Of a DNA stretch of 6,068 nucleotides, positions 1-5,289 are shown one piece after another. The notes beneath the pieces were generated by a model. It searched no databases and was not told where the DNA came from. It worked only from the letters and a program-made list of their open reading frames with translations. Source of the DNA: Planctomycetota bacterium (GTDB taxonomy: Bacteria; Planctomycetota; Phycisphaerae; WQYP01; JAJZKY01); the NCBI GenBank assembly GCA_021803885.1, contig JAJZKY010000314.1, forward strand, positions 1-6,068, written 5' to 3'. Numbering within the stretch: position 1 is the stretch's first letter; every line of letters begins with the position of its first letter. The translations under genes were made by a program, and so were the position numbers.

Positions 1-1
1 C

Positions 2-31
2 CTCACCTTCCAAACCAAGGTTGCTGTGTAA
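2..31 (+). CDS. Possible 3' end of an upstream off-window gene
   Basis: One plus-strand frame enters from the left edge and ends at TAA (29-31), reading LTFQTKVAV before the stop. The last A of this stop is the first base of the ATG of the next gene (TAATG), a common arrangement for translationally coupled bacterial genes. Nine codons cannot identify a product. The frame of the next gene is also open to the window edge, so this could be a chance stop. Given the RHS-type context, the upstream gene might be another RHS or toxin tip, but that is conjecture. Confidence 0.25.
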   Translation, partial: LTFQTKVAV

Positions 32-1011
32 TGAATTTTGAAATTGTGGGTGACGGGGATGCGGTGATACTCGTCAAGTTTAGTGAGTACACGCAAGCTG
101 CATGGGGGTGCGAGGCCAGCGTTAAGGCAGTTGGTGCCCTGGCGGAAGTATCTGCTGTCCCATTGGCAACTGGCGAGGGTAGATTCTGGACGCGGCAGCG
201 CCCGCTACGGATCAAGGCGACTGGGCGATGGACAGGCCAACTGATTATACAACAAAGGCCGGACGCGCCTCGTGGGACTCATGCACGGAGTTTTCACCTG
301 CGCGGCCCTCCAAAATATCCAAATATTGGAGAGGATACACATGTTATTATATCTTCTCTTGGGTGTATAGTTCGCTATTCGGATCACGGTGCGAACGCTG
401 CGGCAGATGGTTTGGCCGCGTCGCCATACCATCTCCGCCCATTGACCAGTCCGGATGAGCGCTACAGGATGACCGTAGCAGGAACGGGAGCCGCCATTAT
501 AGGAGCGTTGATGTTCTTGGTCGTAGGAGCGACAGCGGTCGGCCCTCCGTTTGCGATTGTTCTGGCACCGATCGCGGCGGCCGTAGTAACTGCCGACCTC
601 ATAATTCTGATCTCGGCTGTTCGCCCTCGCGGGCCATTGCAGATAATGGGCGGGGTGGAATCAGAATTTATTGCGTTGCAGGGTAGAGGGCGGGCGCTTA
701 TTGAAATCATCATGGGAGAAGCAATGGCCCACCCCGTCTTCTGTGTGGTGCTTGCGACAAACGAGGAAGGTCAAGGCAGAAACGAATATCATCTTAATTT
801 TCCTTCTGCGTGCGGGCCGGTGAACGCGAGTGAGGTCAAGATTCAGGAGAGGGGAGCTTGGACCGCTCAAATACGATGGCCTACACATAAAGGCTACGAG
901 ACGGGAGGGTCAATGATATTTGCTTGGGCGCGGCGTGCAATAACAGTGTCCTCGGGCAATGAACTTGTGGCTCGGACGCGTGGTGATCGCGATTGTGGAG
1001 CAACTCAGTGA
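31..1011 (+). CDS. Hypothetical protein with a central two-helix membrane hairpin
   Basis: I do not recognise the family. The predicted protein is 326 aa. Residues 1-145 look soluble and beta-rich (for example GRWTGQLIIQQRP at about 65-77). Two hydrophobic segments at about 148-168 and 174-196 are separated by a short GPP turn and suggest a membrane hairpin. Residues 200-326 are again soluble, with WTAQIRWP and GGSMIFAW stretches. The ATG overlaps a possible upstream stop (TAATG); the only Shine-Dalgarno-like element is a weak AAGG at 17-20. The frame stays open to the left edge (PHLPNQGCCV before the Met), so the true start may lie outside the window. The gene's TGA overlaps the GTG of the next gene, so the two are probably one operon. 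By position it could be immunity to an upstream toxin, but no motif supports this. The confidence is for a real gene, not for any function. Confidence 0.65.
   Translation: MNFEIVGDGDAVILVKFSEYTQAAWGCEASVKAVGALAEVSAVPLATGEGRFWTRQRPLRIKATGRWTGQLIIQQRPDAPRGTHARSFHLRGPPKYPNIGEDTHVIISSLGCIVRYSDHGANAAADGLAASPYHLRPLTSPDERYRMTVAGTGAAIIGALMFLVVGATAVGPPFAIVLAPIAAAVVTADLIILISAVRPRGPLQIMGGVESEFIALQGRGRALIEIIMGEAMAHPVFCVVLATNEEGQGRNEYHLNFPSACGPVNASEVKIQERGAWTAQIRWPTHKGYETGGSMIFAWARRAITVSSGNELVARTRGDRDCGATQ
997..1000 (+). promoter_or_regulatory. Shine-Dalgarno site that fixes the GTG start at 1008
   Basis: GGAG is followed by seven bases and then GTG at 1008-1010, inside the last codons of the preceding gene. 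Good spacing plus the GTGA stop/start overlap favours GTG 1008 over the upstream in-frame ATG at 993. Confidence 0.6.
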
Positions 1012-1265
1012 CGGGTGTCCGTTACATTGTAGGAGCTCTCGGCTTCTTGTTGGTCGGACTACTAACGGCGGTACTCGTGGGCGCTGCTATGTTCATGCTG
1101 TTTCCTTCCCGAAGGCACGTCGTTGTCGCCGGTATTGGCCTTGATTGGCGAAACATTCCCGGAACAGTATTGGGACTGTTGGCAGGATGGCAATCGTTTC
1201 GAGCGTCGGTGAGCGGAACCAAGGGAAAACAGAAAGGCCATTCGGGACAGCCACCAATTTGTTGA
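1008..1265 (+). CDS. Small membrane protein coupled to the preceding gene
   Basis: The preferred start is GTG at 1008, giving 85 aa. It forms a 4-base GTGA overlap with the TGA of the preceding gene and has a GGAG at 997-1000 seven bases upstream. An ATG at 993 in the same frame would add five residues but lies before that site. Residues 6-32 form one strong transmembrane helix, followed by FPSRR (positive-inside type). Residues 42-61 (GIGLDWRNIPGTVLGLLAGW) are hydrophobic and could be a re-entrant or second membrane segment. I associate this last motif with small planctomycete proteins of unknown function. The tail after about residue 68 (SGTKGKQKG...) is polar, low in complexity and close to the RHS junction, so the original C-terminus may have been replaced by a recombination event. 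The function is unknown; a membrane immunity role is possible but unsupported. Confidence 0.6.
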   Translation: MTGVRYIVGALGFLLVGLLTAVLVGAAMFMLFPSRRHVVVAGIGLDWRNIPGTVLGLLAGWQSFRASVSGTKGKQKGHSGQPPIC

Positions 1266-1269
1266 CGGC

Positions 1270-3303
1270 TTGGGGCAGCTCGCCGCCCAATATCAAGCAG
1301 TGAATGGCGCGGTTGCCATCGGCAGTACGCCTTCGGTACAATACAGCTACAGTGATCCTGCAAACGGGAGCTTGTTGACATCCATGACCTATCCCAACGG
1401 CAGAACGATTGATTACTCTTATGGCAGCGGCATGAGCAACAGCAATGCCGCGCTGGATCAGGCCGTCGGCCGGTTGGATGCTATTGTGGATGGTTCGAAT
1501 TCCGGCGATGCCGGCCAAGTTCTGGAACAATATTCGTATCTGGGCCTTTCGACAATTGTCGCAAGAAACCACCCCCAAACGGGGATCAATCTGACGTTGG
1601 TCGGCAGTTCCGGCAGCATCGGATCCGGCGGTGACCAATATGTTGGCCTGGACCAGTTCGGGCGAGTAGTGGATCAAAACTGGATAAACACAACGGGCAC
1701 GACGAACACGACGGTAGACGGTTATACCTACACTTACGATTCCAACGGCAATGTTCTATCGAAAACAAATGTTCTGGACAGCGCTTACAGCGAGACCTAC
1801 ACGTATGACTCGCTCAATCGCCTGACAGCGGTAACGCGTGGCGGAGCATCATACCAATCTTGGAACCTCGATACGCAAGGGAATTGGAATTCGTTCACAT
1901 CCAGCGGCACCGTCCAAACCCGCACCGCCAATGCGCAAAATCAAATCACTACTGTCTCCGGTCTCCTGTCTCCTGCGTACGATTCCAACGGGAATATGGT
2001 TACCGATCAGACCGGCGATACGCTCATTTACGATGCTTGGAACAGGCTGGTGGAGGTGAAGAATTCCGCTGGCGCGGTGATTGCCCAATACACGTACAAC
2101 GCCCAGGGCTACGCCGTAACGGCCACGTATCCGCAAGGCACCAGCCAATTGCCGCCCGGAACCACCAACTATTTGTACTACACGAGTTCGTGGCAGTTGA
2201 TCGAGGTGCGAACCGGCGGCACGGCAGCAACCAACGTCACGGTGCAAATGGTCTGGTCGGCGGCATATATCAACGCACCGGTGCTGCAGGATACCTACAG
2301 TGTCGGCGTGATACAGCCGAACAGCCGGCTGTATTTCATCCAAGATGCGAACTGGAATACCACTGCCGTGGTCGGTTACAACGCCACCACACAAACATGG
2401 GGTGTCGTCCAACGCTACGTTTACTCGCCGTACGGCAACATCATTATTCTGAATCCAAATTTCACCACCGCGCCCTCCGGCACAACGCCCATGGTAAACA
2501 ACCTTTATCAAGGCATGCCGCTGGACCCCGTGACCGGCCTCTATTACGAACGCGCCCGCTGGTATTCGCCGTCACTTGGCACCTGGATTTCACAGGATCC
2601 GCTGCAATATATCAACGGTGCGGATACGTATCAGTTTGTTATCAGCGATCCCGTTGACCGGGTGGACCCCGAAGGCACCAATTTCTGGGACTACGTCGGG
2701 TACATCTTTACCGGCCAGCTCGGCCCAGCGCCGACGATCCCGATTTACGTCGTGGACCGCAGCGGCGGGGTGAATACCGGCCTGACAGGTGGCCACATTG
2801 ACATGGTCCTTCCAGGCCAAGGGGTTGTCGGATTCTACGGGAGGATCCCGCACGGTGCGGGGTCAGGACAACAGGACGGCTGGAATATTCCCGGATTTTG
2901 GAACCACACCTACCAACAGTTTGAACGGAACAGGCCACGATATATCAACCCGCCTCGCGGGGCGGGTTGTCCTCACAGCTCCGACTCGGGCTACAAGAGC
3001 ACAATCGCCGCGATCCGTGTCGCGCCGGCGCAGCTGCAAGAGATGCTGCAGAAACTGAATTCGCTGGAGCAGCACCCGGGAACTTTTAACATAGCGACCA
3101 ACAACTGCGCGGAGAACGCCTGCAAGGTACTTAATGCGGGAGGCCTCAATCCCGATCCTTGGTACGACTTCGGCTTCGACAATCCGCAGGGTTTGATCGA
3201 CCAGCTGCAGCAGGGTGGGGCGACCGTTTTCACTGGCTACACGGTGGAAAACGTTAACGGTCAGGTGACCATTATCCCGGCGGGCCAACCGCCGCAACCA
3301 TAG
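1270..3303 (+). CDS. RHS repeat-associated core protein, C-terminal part with variable tip; 5'-truncated orphan cassette
   Basis: The translated region (677 aa counted from TTG 1270) is the C-terminal part of an RHS/YD-repeat protein. YD-type repeats include YTYDSNGNVLSKTN (153-167), YTYDSLNRLTAVT (177-189), YDSNGNMVTDQTG (237-249), YDAWNRLVEVK (254-264) and a degenerate YTYNAQGYAVTAT (274-286). The RHS core is at 418-469 (TGLYYERARWYSPSLGTW, SQDPLQYINGADTYQF, closing in DPEG). In family members the YD region builds a hollow shell around the C-terminal tip, and autocleavage near the DPxG motif can release it. Residues 470-677 are a unique tip (see separate entry). The protein starts in mid-repeat (DGLGQLAAQYQAVNG), with no signal peptide and no Shine-Dalgarno site before TTG 1270. 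The frame is open back to 1213, where a TGA (1210-1212) closes it. Full RHS proteins are usually far longer. I therefore infer a displaced 3' fragment that is probably not translated unless by reinitiation after the stop at 1263-1265. Confidence 0.93.
   Translation: MGQLAAQYQAVNGAVAIGSTPSVQYSYSDPANGSLLTSMTYPNGRTIDYSYGSGMSNSNAALDQAVGRLDAIVDGSNSGDAGQVLEQYSYLGLSTIVARNHPQTGINLTLVGSSGSIGSGGDQYVGLDQFGRVVDQNWINTTGTTNTTVDGYTYTYDSNGNVLSKTNVLDSAYSETYTYDSLNRLTAVTRGGASYQSWNLDTQGNWNSFTSSGTVQTRTANAQNQITTVSGLLSPAYDSNGNMVTDQTGDTLIYDAWNRLVEVKNSAGAVIAQYTYNAQGYAVTATYPQGTSQLPPGTTNYLYYTSSWQLIEVRTGGTAATNVTVQMVWSAAYINAPVLQDTYSVGVIQPNSRLYFIQDANWNTTAVVGYNATTQTWGVVQRYVYSPYGNIIILNPNFTTAPSGTTPMVNNLYQGMPLDPVTGLYYERARWYSPSLGTWISQDPLQYINGADTYQFVISDPVDRVDPEGTNFWDYVGYIFTGQLGPAPTIPIYVVDRSGGVNTGLTGGHIDMVLPGQGVVGFYGRIPHGAGSGQQDGWNIPGFWNHTYQQFERNRPRYINPPRGAGCPHSSDSGYKSTIAAIRVAPAQLQEMLQKLNSLEQHPGTFNIATNNCAENACKVLNAGGLNPDPWYDFGFDNPQGLIDQLQQGGATVFTGYTVENVNGQVTIIPAGQPPQP
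2521..2676 (+). other. RHS-repeat-associated core domain (C-terminal plug and cleavage region)
   Basis: Residues 418-469 match the conserved core signature: LDPVTGLYYERARWYSP, then GTWISQDPLQY, then NGADTYQFVISDPV and DRVDPEG. In the family this marks the border between the conserved cage and the variable effector tip. Autoproteolysis uses acidic residues in and before the DPxGL motif. Here the fifth residue is Thr (DPEGT), a mild deviation. The same border sequence recurs in degenerate form at 3975-4040. Confidence 0.85.
2611..2640 (+). repeat. Core-border repeat, copy 1 (intact)
   Basis: This 30-base segment encodes INGADTYQFV in the RHS core. By hand alignment it matches 3975-4004 at 25 of 30 bases, and similarity continues more weakly for about 40 more bases. 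It is the shared sequence that could support recombination between RHS cassettes. Confidence 0.65.
2677..3300 (+). other. Variable RHS tip, candidate papain-like (permuted NlpC/P60-type) toxin domain
   Basis: The 208 residues after DPEG differ from the repeat region and form a compact unit. A TGGHIDMVLPG motif places a His at residue 509 (codon 2794-2796) at the start of a predicted beta strand. About 100 residues later TNNCAENACKVLNAGGL places a Cys at residue 613 (codon 3106-3108) at the start of a helix. His first, then Cys in an NC motif at a helix start, is the order in circularly permuted papain-like enzymes (the YiiX, LRAT and DUF4105 type), which include peptidases, amidases and acyltransferases. 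A helix with spaced Leu (APAQLQEMLQKLNSLEQ) precedes the Cys strand. The fold and activity are inferred from motif spacing only. A non-enzymatic tip remains possible. Confidence 0.45.
2946..2969 (+). repeat. Perfect 9-bp inverted repeat inside the tip coding region
   Basis: CAACCCGCC (2946-2954) and GGCGGGTTG (2961-2969) are perfect reverse complements around a 6-base loop, giving a GC-rich hairpin in the mRNA. No T-run follows, so it is not a standard intrinsic terminator. It encodes a Pro-Arg-Gly stretch between the putative catalytic His and Cys, and may be only a by-product of codon choice. Confidence 0.5.
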
Positions 3304-3308
3304 GGAGG
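3304..3308 (+). promoter_or_regulatory. Strong Shine-Dalgarno site for the lipoprotein gene
   Basis: GGAGG lies just after the RHS stop codon (3301-3303), nine bases before the ATG at 3318. It supports that start. The lipoprotein gene is therefore well equipped for translation, whereas the RHS fragment before it is not. Confidence 0.75.
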
Positions 3309-3317
3309 GTTCTTACG

Positions 3318-3803
3318 ATGCGATGCAAGAGAATTATAACGGCGATGCTGGCTACGTGCCTCTTATCGGCGCTTTTCGGCTGTTCCCACGACGCTGCAGG
3401 CACAGCGCAGCGGACACTGCGCCTTGGACCCCGTGATGATCCTGGCGGAGTGTGGCTCTTGTCTGCCAGGGAGCCTATTCCCACGGCAAGGAGGCCGCCC
3501 CAATCAGTGGTTGTCAGAACTGTGTGCGAGAGCCAACGCCAAATCTCCTGGTTTGTTTCGCCGTCAATCATTGGGCCGAATGTTCAAGCGGTATTTCGCA
3601 TAACGGGCCTGCAACACGTGCCCGGTAAGCCCGATGTCGCCAGGATTGTGTTTAGGTACGACCGGTTTCAATCTAACCCTTTCGAAATTGGCCGGGAATC
3701 GCGTTTTCTGTTCGATGGGAGAGGCAAGTGTGTAAGCATTTGGGCAAGCCCTGCGGGATTCCCGGCAAGTGGTAAGGCCATCCACGCCTACCGTAGCGAA
3801 TAG
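3318..3803 (+). CDS. Small lipoprotein, candidate immunity protein for the adjacent RHS tip
   Basis: The 161-aa protein begins with a classical lipoprotein signal: basic MRCKR, a hydrophobic stretch (IITAMLATCLLSALF), and a lipobox LFGC with Cys at residue 22. The Phe at -2 is less common but acceptable. The mature part (about 140 aa) has alternating strand-like segments (VVVRTVC, QAVFRITGL, VARIVFRYDRF, SRFLFDGRGKCVSIW) and two further cysteines (70, 138). I do not recognise the family. It sits 14 bases after the RHS stop with a strong ribosome binding site, the usual place for an immunity gene in polymorphic toxin loci. Export and lipidation would place it on the periplasmic side of a membrane, so if it is immunity, the toxin should act in the periplasm or envelope. 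That would suit a papain-like peptidoglycan or protein hydrolase. The immunity role is inferred from position. Confidence 0.75.
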   Translation: MRCKRIITAMLATCLLSALFGCSHDAAGTAQRTLRLGPRDDPGGVWLLSAREPIPTARRPPQSVVVRTVCESQRQISWFVSPSIIGPNVQAVFRITGLQHVPGKPDVARIVFRYDRFQSNPFEIGRESRFLFDGRGKCVSIWASPAGFPASGKAIHAYRSE

Positions 3804-3974
3804 AGTACGCCTGTGGTGCCTGTACCGGCCCAGCGGGCTGTGTGATTGTTGGTATTCATGTGGCGGATGATCCGGTAGGTGTCCGATGGTCGTGTGATAT
3901 GGATGTATGGCGATAAGTTGCACAATTTCGGCGCGTTACGCCCGCCGGTGGGTGGGAAGTTTCCGCCGGGCCAA
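3804..3974 (+). other. Non-coding or degraded stretch before the second RHS core remnant
   Basis: I see no convincing gene here. All plus frames carry early stops, and a minus-strand frame through it has no recognisable content. The frame that continues into the core remnant is open from 3879 (after TAG 3876-3878) and reads through KLHNFGALRPPVGGKFPPGQ, which does not align with the core of the first cassette. A weak 4-bp GCCC/GGGC hairpin occurs near 3829-3839 without a T-run. The stretch is best read as eroded sequence left from an older RHS cassette. Confidence 0.4.
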
Positions 3975-4004
3975 ATCAATGGTGCGAACACGTATTAGTT
4001 TGTG
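3975..4004 (+). repeat. Core-border repeat, copy 2 (with nonsense change)
   Basis: This segment reads INGANTY, stop, FV against INGADTYQFV in copy 1. The Gln codon CAG (2632-2634 in copy 1) is TAG here (3996-3998), a single C-to-T transition. The downstream residues ASSPVGAVDAMGTD also parallel ISDPVDRVDPEGT in frame, with the DPEG motif degraded to DAMG. Confidence 0.65.
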
Positions 4005-4673
4005 GCGAGCAGTCCGGTGGGCGCGGTGGATGCGATGGGTACTGATTCGATGGTAATCTCGCCTGGTTGGAGCGTGGGGACCGGCGTTCAACCGCTGGCG
4101 TATCCGACGCCTGAATCGGTTCCCATCCCCTCGTCCCCCGCCGGCCCACCGCTGGGCGGTTCTCCGTGGTCGTATGTCCCGCCGCCGATTCCGGGCGGGC
4201 CGTCTGGCCAGGCTTTTCTCAACGGCTACGATCCCACGCCGGTCAGCGCGGGCGTGGGTCTGGGTGGCGTCAGCATCGGGGATTTGGCCGGGGCGCAGCT
4301 TCATAACTTTGAGTTGCAGCAGGCGCTGGCCGGCCAGCTTCCCTGGGGCGATATTTGGGACGGCCGGCTGGGCACTTGGCCGAACAGCCCGATTTACTGG
4401 GACAACGGCAACGGCGAACCAAGCACGGGCGCGTATCTCAGCGCGCTGCTTCTTGGGGACGGGGTGATCGGCGACCTCGGCGAGGCTTTGGGTGGGCTGA
4501 CGGGAGACGGGCTGCGGGCGTTGCGAGGCCTGCTCGACGACGGCTTGGCCCGGCCACCGTGTCCGGACGTCGAAGGAAGTGCAGTGGCTGATGCTAACAA
4601 GTTAAATCATGAGATACTATCAAAAGTGACCGTGTTAAAAGTCAAGACAAATCGGGCGTCAGTTCGGATTTAG
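3975..4673 (+). pseudogene. Degenerate second RHS core end with tip, cut by an IS110 element
   Basis: The frame starts with an RHS core remnant (INGANTY, TAG, FVASSPVGAVDAMGTD). The longest stop-free reading begins at GTG 4002 (223 aa) with no Shine-Dalgarno site, so that start is an artefact of the upstream stop. After the core, residues 30-69 (from GTG 4002) are a Pro/Gly/Ser-rich linker. Residues 70-200 are a Gly/Leu-rich region with IYWDNGNGEPSTGAYLSALL. DANKLNH lies at about 197-203. The coding character changes abruptly after that: the last 20 residues (EILSKVTVLKVKTNRASVRI) are read from AT-richer DNA that includes the antisense of the IS110 transposase end. The DANKLNH motif resembles the opening of some polymorphic toxin tips (KLNHIF-type, Ntox35-like) from memory; if so, the IS removed nearly all of the toxic domain. 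No immunity gene remains visible. Confidence 0.6.
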
Positions 4674-5289
4674 TATTATGAATAAATTGATCCCAAGTCT
4701 TGTCCTGTTTGAGCATACTATTAATCAGGAGCAGAAGTTTTCTCATGCAGGCGACCAAGGCGACGATACGACGTTTTCCGGCGGCGAGTAATCGCTGGTA
4801 CATGGCCTTGATGATCGGGTTGTAACGTACAGCGCTCATCGTCGGCATAAAGAGCGCTTTCCGGGCATCGCGTCGTCCTCCGCGTATGGAACGCTGCCCC
4901 GTCGTACCTCCGGAGTCGCGGGCGAAGGGTGCCAACCCGGCGAGGCTGGCGATCTTGCGTCTGGTCAGGGTTCCGATTTCTGGCAAAGTGATCAGGAGCT
5001 GTTGTGCAGAGATGCGGGAAATACCAGGAACCGTTTCGAGTTGCTCCGCCAGACACTGGAGCCGCGGATCGCACTGAATGTGCTGGTGAATTTGGCGATC
5101 CACATCCCGGATCATCCGGGTGAGAAAAGCCAGACTTTTGCGAATGCTCTTTTGGAGATTTTTCATCCGTGCTTGCGTCAGCCGGTTTTTTTCCTGCACA
5201 AGCATATCCGTAAGTTGCCGTCGGCGGGTGGCGAGTTCTTGAAGTTCCAGTTGATGGGCGTGGCAATTTTTCCGGGCGGGGTCTAATTA
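4611..5289 (-). mobile_element. IS110-family insertion sequence, 5'-truncated remnant
   Basis: The element holds the C-terminal half of an IS110-family transposase and about 20-35 bases of 3' non-coding end, whose outer boundary lies somewhere in 4605-4640. IS110 elements lack long terminal inverted repeats, so the end cannot be fixed from one copy. The left part, which would carry the DEDD RuvC-like domain and in IS110-group elements the upstream bridge-RNA region, is missing at about 5283, where an ISKra4-type gene begins. The remnant should be unable to transpose alone. Confidence 0.75.
4642..5286 (-). pseudogene. IS110-family transposase, C-terminal fragment (Transposase_20 domain)
   Basis: From its first ATG (5205) the fragment is 187 aa. 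The same frame is open back to a stop at 5287-5289 and includes LQELATRRRQLTDM, typical of the helical linker between the two IS110 domains, so ATG 5205 is an internal Met. Residues 5-50 (from 5205) are a charged coiled-coil-like linker. Residues 57-165 match the Transposase_20 domain: VPGISRISAQQLL (helix-hairpin-helix-like), IASLAGLAPFARDSGG, QRSIRGGRRDARKALF, then a C-terminal LLLLINSMLK. The Ser in RDSGG (98) probably corresponds to the conserved nucleophilic serine of the family. The N-terminal DEDD catalytic domain (roughly 150-200 residues of a 350-400 aa protein) is absent, so this is a non-functional remnant. It lies opposite to the RHS genes. Confidence 0.9.

Noticed and set aside
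1849..2511. Long minus-strand open frame (about 220 codons) opposite the RHS gene
   Set aside because: It lies fully antisense to clear YD repeats, has no recognisable domain and an Arg/His/Gly-rich composition typical of shadow frames in GC-rich genes.
1860..2657. Plus-strand open frame of about 265 codons overlapping the RHS gene
   Set aside because: It is out of frame with the YD-repeat reading and is rich in Arg, His and Gln without a domain. The RHS frame explains the same bases with many conserved motifs.
2863..3297. Minus-strand open frame opposite the RHS tip
   Set aside because: It is antisense to the tip, has no ribosome binding site or known motif, and its presence follows from the codon bias of the sense gene.
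3829..3839. GCCC-AGC-GGGC hairpin considered as a terminator after the lipoprotein gene
   Set aside because: The stem is only four base pairs and no run of T follows, so intrinsic termination is not supported.
3564..3923. Minus-strand open frame covering the lipoprotein gene
   Set aside because: The plus-strand gene has a lipobox signal and a strong Shine-Dalgarno site. The antisense frame has neither.
4721..5266. Second minus-strand open frame overlapping the IS110 transposase
   Set aside because: It is shifted by one frame relative to the Transposase_20 motifs and has a shadow-type Arg/Pro/Thr composition.
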